Virus record (IMG/VR): IMGVR_UViG_3300030943_000026
Span: 1-52,189 of that record
Source of the DNA: a virus
Direction: 5' to 3' (one strand)
Length of the DNA: 52,189 nucleotides
Position 1 is the stretch's first letter. Every line of letters starts with the position of its first letter. Position numbers and translations under genes: made by a program. Of the stretch, positions 23,814 through 35,200 are shown piece by piece. Below the pieces are notes generated by a model. The model did no database searches, was not told the DNA's origin, and saw only the letters and a program-made list of their open reading frames with translations.

Positions 23814-24296
23814 TTATGCGAACGAAGCCCGGATGGGGGCAGTGTAGGTGTAAACGAACACGACAGTCGTGTCGCCAGCGGTGCCAGCGGTCCCGACAGT
23901 CGTGACCTTGGCCTTCAGCGTACGAGTCGCAGCCAGTTTGCGCCGGTTGACCTGACCCGCAGCACCAGCCGCGAGCGTGCCACCCGTGGCGTCATTCGGA
24001 GCCACGTCGGCACCATACTTGCCACCGGAAAGAGCAAGAGAGATCGACTCACCAGCCAGAAGGTCGGTGGCCTTCAGGTTGACAGCCGTAAAGATCCCAT
24101 CGTCATCGACAGCGTCGCCAACGATAAGGATCGCGGAAGTGCCAGCGGTCCAGAGGGCGGTACCGTGGACGATGACATCGACCAGCACCGCGTCAGCGGG
24201 AACGTCGAAGGAAGCGGAGTAGACACCGGCAGCAGCACCATCAGCCTCAACGAAGCGGATGCCCTCTGCGCGGACAGAACTGGGAGTAGCAGGCAT
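23814..24296 (-). CDS. probable head decoration or virion protein
   Basis: The product has 160 residues from ATG 24296. It is Ala/Thr/Val-rich with many short beta strands and a long glycine-rich segment, ending in T-Y-T-A-P-I-R-A-S-F-A. Such proteins next to the major capsid gene are often decoration or head-fibre proteins. I do not recognise a named family. Confidence 0.6.
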   Translation of the reverse strand: MPATPSSVRAEGIRFVEADGAAAGVYSASFDVPADAVLVDVIVHGTALWTAGTSAILIVGDAVDDDGIFTAVNLKATDLLAGESISLALSGGKYGADVAPNDATGGTLAAGAAGQVNRRKLAATRTLKAKVTTVGTAGTAGDTTVVFVYTYTAPIRASFA

Positions 24297-24318
24297 TCGG
24301 TAACCCTTTCTATGGGTG

Positions 24319-24340
24319 GGAGGGCTTTGTCAGGCCCTCC
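24319..24340 (-). other. hairpin just downstream of the major capsid gene
   Basis: GGAGGGC (24319-24325) pairs with GCCCTCC (24334-24340) around an 8-base loop. There is no T run on the minus strand, so an mRNA-stabilising role is more likely than a terminator. Confidence 0.6.
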
Positions 24341-24353
24341 CCCCTAAGTCTCC

Positions 24354-25310
24354 TTACGCGGAGACAGCGGACTCGTAGCGAAGCATGAACGCATCGTTCA
24401 GGATCTTAGCACCGAACGCCACCTTCCAGCCCATGGACTGCTGCTGATCGACCGGGTCAGCGGTACCAGCGGAGCCAAGAGCCTTGTAGTAGGTCTTCAG
24501 GCTGTGCCCATCCAGTTTGATCGTGCCATAGGCATTGGCACCGAAGAACAGCGTGGAGTAGACATCGATGCCACCCTCGCCGCCGCCGATGTTGCCGTTG
24601 GCCGCGCCCGTGAAGATCATGGCCTTGTCGGTCTCCCAGAACTTCACGCCGTACAGCGTGCCAAGAGAGCCGTCGAACTGGCGCCCCGTCTGGGCGAACT
24701 GGTTCGCCGTGATCCACTCGGTGGTGCCCTGAAGATCGAACGACACGCGGGGATGGATGATCGCATGGTAGAAGCCATCGATCTTCTTGGCCCGGTTCGT
24801 CACCAGCGTTCGAACAGCCTTGCGGAGTTCAAGGATGGAGATGATGTCACCCGTGGAGATGTTCGCACGCTGAGCCGAAGCCGAAGCCGTGCTGGAGAAC
24901 ATGACGGTCGTGCCCGAGTTCAGAACCGCGCGGTGCAGTTCGTCAAGCGTCTCGCCAGCCTGCTCGCCAAGGACCGCAGTCGTCTCCGTGAGGATCGGAT
25001 CGAAGGTCGTGGTCGAGACAAGGTCCGTGAAGCCAACCGCATCAGCGTACTGAGCGATGGTGGCCGTCACGGCGGTCATGGTGATGTCCTTCAGCGTCGG
25101 GGGCACACCCTCAACGAGAGGAGTCGTAGCAGTCGGGAGACCCGCGAACTTGCGGAACTCGACAACCTTACCCGCGTGCTGCGGGATCGTCTTCACCTGC
25201 GCGAACTTGTCATGAATGAGGACCGGGAGGGTCCGCTCCAGAAGAACGCGGTCGTAGAACGTCTTCATGGTAACGGAGAGGCCAGCGCTCCCCGTGGTAG
25301 TAAGTGCCAT
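24354..25310 (-). CDS. major capsid protein, N4-gp56 family
   Basis: The product has 318 residues from ATG 25310. It shows the family's order of features: F-Y-D-R-V-L-L-E-R-T-L-P near the start, then G-K-V-V-E-F-R-K-F, P-L-V-E-G-V-P-P, a strand ending Q-Y-A-D-A-V-G-F-T-D, and L-T-E-T-T-A-V-L-G-E-Q-A-G-E-T-L-D-E. This is an HK97-like fold shell protein. The scaffold gene lies immediately upstream, as expected. The assignment is firm. Confidence 0.9.
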   Translation of the reverse strand: MALTTTGSAGLSVTMKTFYDRVLLERTLPVLIHDKFAQVKTIPQHAGKVVEFRKFAGLPTATTPLVEGVPPTLKDITMTAVTATIAQYADAVGFTDLVSTTTFDPILTETTAVLGEQAGETLDELHRAVLNSGTTVMFSSTASASAQRANISTGDIISILELRKAVRTLVTNRAKKIDGFYHAIIHPRVSFDLQGTTEWITANQFAQTGRQFDGSLGTLYGVKFWETDKAMIFTGAANGNIGGGEGGIDVYSTLFFGANAYGTIKLDGHSLKTYYKALGSAGTADPVDQQQSMGWKVAFGAKILNDAFMLRYESAVSA

Positions 25311-25322
25311 AGTGGTTCCCCT

Positions 25323-25889
25323 TTAGGATGTGAGGCCCCCGCTCATAGCGGCGTCCATCAGTTTCTTGAAGTCTTCTCGCGACATCGTGGAGAAGTCTCG
25401 ATCCTTCGGAGGGGCACCGGCACCTTCCAGTTCGGGCGCAAGCCCGTTGGCTGCCAGAGCCTTGTTCCTAGCCCGGGTCTCGATCTTCTCGTACTTGGCA
25501 ACGAGTTCCGCAGCACTCTTTGCGATTTCAGCAGGAGTGTTGCCCGAAAGTTCCGACGCCGTGATCTCGTACTCTGCAAGTTTCGGATTCTGCTGAACAG
25601 CAAACATCCGAGCCATCTCCAGAATAGCAGAGTTCACATCGCCTGCGGGAGCAGGGCTCATCGGCTCCTCATCCCCTCCGCTCGCAGAAAGCAGGGCCTT
25701 CAGTTGCTTCTCGGCCTTGTTAGCCCGAGCAGTTTCCTTGTCCTTGGCAGACTGGAGATCAGAGATGCGCTTGTCGGTAGACTTCTGGTCCTTCGGGGGA
25801 GTGGACGGGGTCTTGGTCTCGCCAGACTCGCCATCATCATCGCCAGATTCGCCATCGTCACCAAAGAATTCGTCAATCGGATCAGGCAT
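25323..25889 (-). CDS. capsid scaffolding protein
   Basis: The product has 188 residues from ATG 25889, with GGGAGG 6 bases upstream. It has an acidic, Ser/Asp/Glu-rich start, a charged coiled-coil middle (K-D-K-E-T-A-R-A-N-K-A-E-K-Q-L-K) and a helical C-terminus, the usual make-up of a phage scaffold. It sits directly before the capsid gene. Confidence 0.8.
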   Translation of the reverse strand: MPDPIDEFFGDDGESGDDDGESGETKTPSTPPKDQKSTDKRISDLQSAKDKETARANKAEKQLKALLSASGGDEEPMSPAPAGDVNSAILEMARMFAVQQNPKLAEYEITASELSGNTPAEIAKSAAELVAKYEKIETRARNKALAANGLAPELEGAGAPPKDRDFSTMSREDFKKLMDAAMSGGLTS

Positions 25890-26106
25890 CGAAGCCTCCC
25901 TCATAGCCGAGACACTCAGCAAAGAGGGCGACCAGATCTGATCTGAGAAACGCCTTCGCCTCTACCGAGTAGACCGGACTTGCCACATCGAGACGTGCGA
26001 GTCGCACTGCCCGCGCCATAAGCGCGAGGTACGGACCCGAGCCATAATCAGGCTCACTGCCAGCAGCGGTCAGAGAATTCAACTCAACCTCTTCAGCAGC
26101 AATCAC
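25882..26106 (-). CDS. small protein between the giant protein and scaffold
   Basis: The product has about 74 residues and overlaps the scaffold start by 8 bases. The apparent GTG start at 26106 is only 2 bases after AGGAGG, so the next codon, ATT, may be the true start. It is Ala/Leu-rich and helical. The 115-base gap upstream holds a hairpin (26125-26139) and a TTGACA box without a well-placed -10. Confidence 0.55.
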   Translation of the reverse strand: MIAAEEVELNSLTAAGSEPDYGSGPYLALMARAVRLARLDVASPVYSVEAKAFLRSDLVALFAECLGYEGGFDA

Positions 26107-26221
26107 AGCCTCCTCAATAGACGTTAGCCCATAAGGGCTTCCAACCCCACGATATCACATCATTGCGCTGTCAACAACTTTTGGGGCGCATAACTATCCA
26201 TTTCTTGTAGATTTATGCTAA

Positions 26222-29200
26222 TCAGACCGTGTGAATCCTGACCCACGCCGCGCTCATGCCACGGTGGGGGACCAACTTCCGGTTGACACCGTGCGACCGC
26301 TGGGGACTGTGGTCCCACTCGATAGGCTTCGGCGGGGCCTTCGTGTGCTTCGCGTTCTCCGCGTAGGACGCCCAGATCGCAGCGAGCCACTTCTGGAACG
26401 AAGGGATCATGTCAGGGTGTGCGCTGAGCGAGGCATAGACAGACTTCAGGGTCGCCTGACCCGCAGCCTCCTTGGAGAAGACCTCCGGGTACTTCTCGCG
26501 GAAGACACGGCGCAACCAAGCCTCCTCCTTCGGAATAGCCTGATAGGCAGTCGTGATCATGACCCGACGATATGCAGCAGACGTGCCCTGTGTCTTCAGC
26601 CACTTCGCGAACTGGGGGTTGGCGCGCAGATACTCAGCCCTACTCGCGTCATCAGCCGTGAAGTAGTCAGCCAATTGGCCGACCATCTTCACATTGTTCC
26701 TCAGTTTCTGCTCAGGGTGCTTCGCGTAGTACCGGTCACGGAATGCCTTGGGCATCGAATTGAAGTACGCCTTGGCGCCCTCCTCATCGCCCTTCTTCAG
26801 GAGACCGACCCACTTGCCCATGGCACGAGAGTACGGACTGGACCCGGTACCGCCACCACTGCCGCCCCCGTTCTTCATCTTGGAGTCAGGGTGGTTCAGG
26901 AAGTAGCGGTACTTCACCCACTCAGGCATCTTCGCGAAGAACGCTGCACCACCAGCGTAGTCACGATGGTTGTAGTGATCGATCCAGCGGCCCATCCAGT
27001 TCCCGTACTCCTGATTGTCAAGCATCTTCTTGGCCGTCAGCCCATGCTTCTTCATGTACCGGGCCTGCGAAGTCGGGGTCATACTCACGAAGTACCGGTA
27101 CGCTGCATCGAAGTGACCCTTCTCGATCAACTTCCCGTACTTCCCGATCTCCTTGATGTACGCGTCGTTGGCTGCCCACTCCTCACGCTTGCCGATGTTA
27201 CGCCGAAAATACTCATCGCGAAGGAACAGGTTCGCCGGGTCCTTCAACTGCTTGACGAACGAAGCCCCGAACGCGTCAGCCTTGTCAGCCTTCTTGGCAT
27301 CGGCAACAGCCTTCTTGGCGTTGGCAATCACGACCGACATACCATCACCGTACTTCTGGTCGCGCTCCATCGTCGCCCTCTTTTCAAGATCGGCATGGTC
27401 CCAGCGCCACTTGTTGAAGTCGGGGAAGATGGAGAGACGAGGCACGAGATTCTGACGGAGAGTAGGCATGCTTCCGGTCGTGGACCGAAGTTTCGCCCCC
27501 ACAGGCAGGGTCGGGAAGTCGGTCGTGGGATCGAAGTACGTGACCGCCTCATCGTTCGTCAACGTGTTCATCTCCAGTTGGTTCATCTGGTACAACTGGT
27601 CAGACAGAGAGTAGTCGTTCTTCTGCCGCGCAGCCTCGATAGCGATCCCACGAGTACCAACACGGTCGAGGACATCGAACCACTCCTGCTCCGTGTCCGA
27701 CCAGATCTGCTCCAGACTGGACCGGGACTTCAGGAGATCAGCACGAACCTGCGGGAACATCTTCAGGAACGCTTCCTGCGTCTTGACATACTGCGCCTGC
27801 GCCGTGATGAACTCGGCCTCCGTCTTGAAACCATCGGGTTCGGGCCTCGGGATCTGGTAGTACCGGCTGCGCAGAGCGTCCGTCTGCCACTGGGTGATCT
27901 GGGACTGGATCTTCCAGAGGTCAGACGTCATCGCAGTGTACTCGTACATCTCAGGATGGGAGCGGTAGAACGCGAACCGCTCCAGATTCGCCTGAGCCTT
28001 GGCATCCTCGTACCCCTGAGACCCGATCTGCTGCTGCCACATCCGGTGGTCATTCCTGCGCTCCATCTCACGCAAGGCGTCCAGATCCTGATAGATCTTC
28101 TGCTTGTAGACCTCGGTCTGCGAGTCAAGCCACTTGGTGGACGGAGGCGGGGGAGGCGTGTTAGTCAGGGGGAGAGAGTCGCGCGTCTCGCGCTTGTTAT
28201 CCGCCCAGTAGGCAAGCAGATCCTGCCCGCTCGGGGTCTTCAGGAACCGGTCGGCGGCTGCGGGATTCGCCTTCTTCATCGCCCAGTAAGCAAGGTTCAA
28301 CCCGGCCCCACGGTCCTGAATCTTGGAACCGCCGAAGAAGAGCATCTTCCCCATCAGATCGCCAAACCCTTCAAGCGTGAACTTCACGCCGCCAGCGTCA
28401 AGGTCGTTGACAAGGGGCTCAACCAGATCGGCCAGCCAGAAGGAGCCGGACAACTTGGCCTCGCCACCCCACGGGGCCTCGTAGGGAAGGATAACCTTCT
28501 TGTACCGACCAGTGGGCTGCCCGGTCACGATGTCAATGATCGGCTCCCAAGCCGTCCTGCCGCCAAGGCCGAACATGTTCAACGCGGCCATCGCAGCGTT
28601 CTGCTCATTCGCGCTGACCAGCCGGACCCAGAGGGACGTGATCTGGCCAATCGTCTTGGTCCCCTTCTGGAGATCGTAGAGCGGTTGCACACCACGAGAC
28701 ATGTCGGACAGGCTACCGAAGTCGAAGAACGTCCGGGGTGCCCACGGGAGTTCGATCATCCGGGCGCGGACATCGTCCAGCCACTCGTCAGGATGCTTGA
28801 TCGCCCACTGCTCCCGGTTGTGCTGCTCAATGGCGTTCCCGATCTGGTTGAACCAGTTGTAAAGGAACGGGTGGGAGACCAGTTCGCCAAGGAACATCAC
28901 GCGGTTCTTGACCTGATAAGAAGCGAACGGAACAATCATGTTGAAGAACCGCTCCAGAGGACCATCGCCAACGGTGGGCCACATCCGCTGGACTTCGGCA
29001 CCGATGAACTTACACGCAGCGGCATCGGCCAGACCCGGGTCCTTCAGGCGGCGCAGGGCATCAGCGAAGACACGGTCATACATGTGCTGGGCAAGCCGCA
29101 ACTTCGCAGCCGTCTCAACCACACCTGCAATCTCAGCGGAGATCTCATACACGCCAACCACGCCATCAAGGGTACGGGCGAGGTTGTCGGCCATCAAGGC

Positions 29201-32200
29201 TGGACCCTCGACAGCCTGTAGGACACGCTGAGTACCGTGGACACCACCACGACTGATCAACTGGGTCTGGTCCCCGAACCCGAAGTGCATCGGGGTCTTG
29301 GCAGCAGCCTTCTCAGAAACCACCGAAGTCCTGAACGACCGGGTCGTGAACGCAGCCCACGACTCCTTGATAACCGAGTCGATGACGTTCGACGCAGCGA
29401 ACGCCGGGTTGGACATGACCATCAGACGGACCATCGTGGCGCGCTTCCGAAGCAGATCGCCAACCATGTCCTTGTCACGACGGAGCCAGAGAGGATTCTC
29501 CAGCACATCGTTCACCACGTCGGTGCAGATCCGCCAGTATTCCTCATTCGTGATCGTCTTGCCAGCCATGGCCACGTCATCGAAGTACCGACCAAGGGAC
29601 TTGTTGATCATCCCTCCAAGCAGATCGACAGCCTCGGGGTCCTGCGGAAGGACGTGGTCAAGGGACTTGGCAGTCCGACCAAGGACGTACTTCTTCAGTT
29701 CCTCGCGGTGCATCAGCCAAGGCATCGCGATCAGGTTCCCCTCGGAGTCCTTCACGATGTCCCCGTACCGCTCCATCACGTACTTCCGCATGGCGGGAAG
29801 GTCGCGCATGGCGTGGATGTGAAGAGCCTCGTTACCATTCGCCAGCGCGCTGATCAGTTCATCGCGGGAAAGCAGACCAGTCTCGATCCGTGCATCGAAG
29901 TTCTCATTGTACCCGCCCCACTTACGAAGGGCAGCAGAGTAGATCGACTCAAAGTGCAGCGCATCGTAATACTTCTGCCCGGGAAGGAACAGACTCGGAT
30001 TAGCCCACTCGGGAGCCCGGCCATACTCGGCAATGAAGTGGTCGTACTCCTCGGTGATGCTCCAAGACGTGCCACCAGCGTCAACCACGGCAGAGGTACG
30101 AGGCGTCCACATCCCGTTCTCAACGAAGAACTCGCGCATTCCCGCTCGGTTCTCAAAAGGCGGCGTCTGGCCCTCGACAGAGGACAGGGCCTTCGCCACG
30201 GCTTCCTTGTCCCTGATGTCGGGCACGCCAAGGTAGTGTTCAACAGCCCTCTCTAGTGTGTTCCGCTGGTAGATCGAGATCTTGCGCTTCTGGCCAAGGA
30301 CGATATTCCGACTCCCGTACAGATCCTCAAACTGGCGAAGGATGTCCTCGTGGGTGTTTCCGTACGCATCCCCACGCGCCAGTTCCTCGTACTGCTTCCT
30401 AGCCTCGATCTTGGCCATCTCAGCGCGCCGACGAAGGAAGATCTTCTTGTACGTCTCGCCCCAGACCTTGTCCCACACCTTCGGCGCGGTTGTCTTGGAG
30501 TCAAGCCCCAGCCGGGCCATTTCGGCCATCGCCTCGGTGCTACTCTCACGGAGCAACTTCGCACTGGCCTTCTTGGCGACAAAACCCGAACGGAGAATGT
30601 GCGCCTCATTGTATGCGTGGAGATCAACGCCCTCACGCTTCAGAACCTCGGCCTTCGCAAGGATGACCCGGAGATCCTGCTCCAACAACTCCGCACGGGG
30701 GTCACCGGGGACATCTCCGCGCGCATGGACAGTCTGGGTCCACGTATCCGCTCGTTCGTTCCTGCCACCGGGACCATTGATCGCATCAGAGACCAGTTGG
30801 TTGATCCGCTCATACTCTTCAGCGTCGAAGTGGTCCCCACGGACCATCAAACGATCACTCATGTACTGCTTCAGACTGTACGGAACCTCGCCAGCCTTCC
30901 TACGGGAGTACCCGGAAACAAGAGACAGGCGATGATCCATCTTCTGCTTCAGCAGATCGAGCGCCTTCAGGAACTCGGGATTGTGGACAGCACTTTCGAA
31001 CTCGGACTCACCAGTGATCAAGATCAAGGGCGTCACCCGACCGGCCCACGACACGGGCAGGCCGAACGTCCGCATCTGCGCCTCGGTCATCGGCTGGTCG
31101 AACAGGGCATCAAGACGCTTCCCCTGCCGCTTGTAGAGGGAAGAGACCTCACCAGTCATCTCGACAGCACCCAGCGCCGGGTCAACCTCGGCACGGTGGA
31201 GGATCGAGTGCGCCCTGCGCCCCTGCTCATTGATCACGCCACGATAGGAGACGACAAACGGGGCGATACGCTTCGGGGCAAACGACGCAGTGACCCGCGC
31301 CTCGTTGATCGAGTAGGACACGCGGGCAAAGGACCCACGTGCGGCAGTCCCAATGAACGTCCCGTGTCCCTTGCGGACATCGATGACCTTCAACGCACGG
31401 GCCAGATCACGCAGACGATCCCGAAGGGCAACACGCTCTGCGCTCCCATGCTCCGTCTTCCTGATCGCCGCCGCCGCCTTCGCCGTCTCACGCCTCAGCC
31501 AGACCTCTTCACTCTCCTGAGCGATGGTCTCGAACATTGTCGCCTCAGACTCGACACGAACATCCATCCGGCTCGGGATGACCGGCATCGGGACGGGAGA
31601 CCCCCCAAGAGCCTCATTCAACTGAGCGGCAATCGCATCCTCGGCAGGGGTGGGGGGGATGACGGACGCAGGCTTCACAGCCCCACCGGATTCACGCGTC
31701 CCGCCCTTGGCATCCGTTGCCTTCAGGTTCTCGTCAACCATCTTCTGCTCGGCAGCCGCACGCTCAGGAGTCCCCGCAGGTGTGGCATTCGCCGCATCGT
31801 TGGCTGCCTGAATCGGGTTGACCTCGACCTTCGGAGCAACCTCGTCACGCATGGCCGCAGCGCGGTCATCGTACTTCTTGGTCACGTCCGCAATCTCAGC
31901 AACAAGAGCGTCAATCTGCGTCCGAGTGATGTTGGCCTCTTCCGGCGTCAAGGGGCGCTTCGGAAGATCCTTGGACTCAGCCTTGATCTTGCCCTCGGTT
32001 GCAGGGAACGCGATCTCAGACGTCTTACCGGCACCACCACCAACAGGTGCATCAACGATATCAGTCGCCAACTGCTTCTCGATATCGGCAATCTCGGCAT
32101 CGTTCTTATGCTTCAAAAGCAACCCCGTCTGAGTCACGGCGCTGCGAGCGTCATACTCGGTTTGACCCATGCGCCGAAGCGCATCAATAGCCAACTCCTC

Positions 32201-35200
32201 ATCGTGTGCCTTTTGCTTCTTCAATTCAGTCAGACGGCGATTGAGAACTTCCTGCAACCGCTTGTTCCGCTGAATAGATCTCTGCTGCGGGACAGGGGGA
32301 AGAGAAAGATCGTCAACCCCATCTTTCAACTGAACACGGAGATCCCTGATCTTCTCAACTGTCTTCTCTCGGAAGACACGAAGATCAGCCGTCTGCTTGA
32401 CGATCTGCGCCTCAACCTCACGCTGGGCCTCGGTCTGCTCAGCAACAGCAGCAGCGTGGCTCCGCTGCCCCTCAGTGGTCAGGCGCGTAGCAGCAGCAGC
32501 GGCCTCATCACGATCACGGTTCGTCACCGCCGTCGTGATCCTGTCCAACTGGGCAAGAGACTCAGGAGACCCCTCCTCGTGCAAGGCCGCAATCATCGCA
32601 TCTTTCTGCCGGGCAGCACGGGCGAGTTGCTTCTTCGTCAAGGCATGAGCCTCATACAACCCCTGATCCCGCATGTACTGGCCAAGACGGGACGCAAGCA
32701 GAGTCTCGCCCTGCGCGGACGCAAGACTATTCAGCAACTTCTTCCCGTCACGCAACTTCAGGACATCGGCCACGATTCCCCTCATCGCCTGCTCGCCCTC
32801 ATAGGACAGACCGGAGACCGCGTGGGTCGTCCGAACAAGGCCATGGAGAATCCCCATCAGGTGACTCGTCGCAGCACGCTCGGCCTCGTACTGCTTCAGG
32901 AGCGACCGAAGCGGCTCCGACCGCCCCTCGACAAACGCACGCCGCTCTACCGGATCAGACAACACGTTCAACCGCATGAGCGCAGGACCCATATCAGGAT
33001 ACACGCGGCGCTTGGCGGCAAGAGGAATACCGTCACTCGTAATGGCCCGGGCCGTCCGGGCGATCTGAGTACGGGAAGCGTGCTGGGTGACAAGCATCCC
33101 ACCACCCTCGATCCGCGAGACACCATCGACCACTTCCTTCATCTGCGCAAGATCGGGGTTCGGAATCGAGACCCGCTCGCGAACAACCTTCCCGTTGATC
33201 TTGACGGACTTGCCATTGATCTTCTTGATGCGGGTCACAAGAAGAACATCAGGAACAACCACGACAGGAACATCACCAGCCTCGGGGAACTCACCACGCT
33301 TAGCAAGACGAGAACCGGGAAGATCGCGGATCGTGTCAGAAGCCCACGGAGACGCAGTAAGCCGTGCTGCGAGGTCAGACCGCTGGGTCGTCAGGACTTC
33401 GATCTGGGCGCTCGCCCGTTCACGCGCCTGAAGAAGCGTCTCCTCGGTGTAGTTCGCGGCAGTGCTGTCACCACGGGAATCATTCGCCCGCGTCCAGTCC
33501 ATGAGAGCCGCGTCATCCTCTTCGCCACGCTCAATGGCCAACTTGGACTCATCTTCCAGACGCTTCGCAAGTTCCGTCAACTTGCTCAGGGCAAGATGGG
33601 CTTCAGCCTGATCCACAGTAGGAGCGATACCCGCAGCAACCCAGAAGTCCTGCACGACGGCACCAACCTCACCAGCCACACGGGCACGCTCGGCTTCAAG
33701 GACTTCGACCATCGTCTTGTTGATATTGGCATACCGCTGGGACTCAAAGATCGAACCAACAACCTCGCGACCAAGGACACCATACCCGGCACGATCCATA
33801 TGGTTGATGTATCGAAGGGCAAACTCCTGCCACTGCTGACCCTTCTGGACGGAAGAACGCTGAAGGGCGAACAGGAGCGAGAGCGTGTGAAGCCCCGGAT
33901 TGTCATGGGTGACAGCACCAGTCCAGTATGCCTTGAAGAACCGATCCCGAAGGAACGTATCGTACTCAGGAGACATGCCGGTGCGGATGTTCTTATACGC
34001 ATCAGACCCCATCATGGCTTCAAACTTGACCAGAGCAGAGTCATACGCACGGCGCTCAAACCCCTTCGGAAGCGTCTTCCTCCGGGGGTTCTTCAGGAAC
34101 CACGCGTTCTTGATCTGCTCAACCTGATCGAAAGCGAACTCCCGGCGAATCTTCTCAAACTCATTGAGCATCTCGGGATGATTCCCAAGACTCGTGCGAA
34201 CCATGTAGATACTCAGATCATGCTCACGAAGAGCAAACATCTGGCGTCGGGACAACTCACCGTACCGCTCAGCGATGTAGTCAAGAACCTGCGTGGCCGC
34301 GCGAATCGACGTACCGGGGTCCTCAAAACGACCAGAACCGATCTCCAGAATCCTAGAGAGGGCATGGTAGTCGTTCCACTGATACGGAGCGGGGGCGAAC
34401 AGGCGGGACTTCGTCTTCGGGATCTGGTCAAGAAGGTTCGAATAACCAAACCGGGTCGGCGTCTCGCGGGCAAACGGTCCATACGGGATCATAGCAAGCG
34501 CCATGTTGGGATGGAGCCCGCCAGTGAGAATTGCCGAATTCATGAACCCAGCCTCAACTACCTCAAAGTCGAGGTTGGGGGTGTTCATCCACGGAAGCAT
34601 GGCGCGCTTCTCCATCACCTGCCACATGTGCAGGTAAGGATTCATCATCTGCTGGTCCTTCTTCAGCAAGCGGCGCACCATCACGCCATACGCCTTCAAC
34701 TTCGTCATATCGCCATCGAGAAGCGTCATCGAGAAGAGGTTGAACAGCGCCTGACCATTCTCCCTGAACTCCTTGGGACCGGAGACACCCTGAAGCCAGA
34801 GATGCGTGAAGTATCGCTCCAGCCGACGAGGCTCCATGGAACGGCGAAGGGTCGTGTCGAATGACCCAAGGGCATCGCCAGCGGCGCGCTGCTCAGGACT
34901 AGACCCCAGAAGCGTGAACGTCGCGTAGTAGTCGTCAAACGCCTTCTGGTTCAACGTGCCATCAGGATTGAGAAGATCCTGCGTCATCACGTGGCCGAAC
35001 TCTAGGAGCGTGTCCCCGGGCTCATACCCACGAGTCACATCCAGAGTACCCATCCCACGGTGAAGATCGGCGTCAAGAGTCTCTTCGGCCCGCTTCAGGA
35101 TGACGGGGGTCAGATGCTTGTCAATCCAATCGTCCAACTGCTTCCGCGTAATCTTGCCGTCGATGAAGCGCTTCTGCTGGGTAGAAAACTCCCACTTCAG

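Noticed and set aside
30350-34864. 1504-residue plus-strand open frame, and others at 35060-39085 and 26231-29221
   Set aside because: They lie opposite the giant minus-strand gene. High GC with C-ending codons makes long antisense frames common; composition is Arg/Leu/His-rich, and no start or ribosome site fits.
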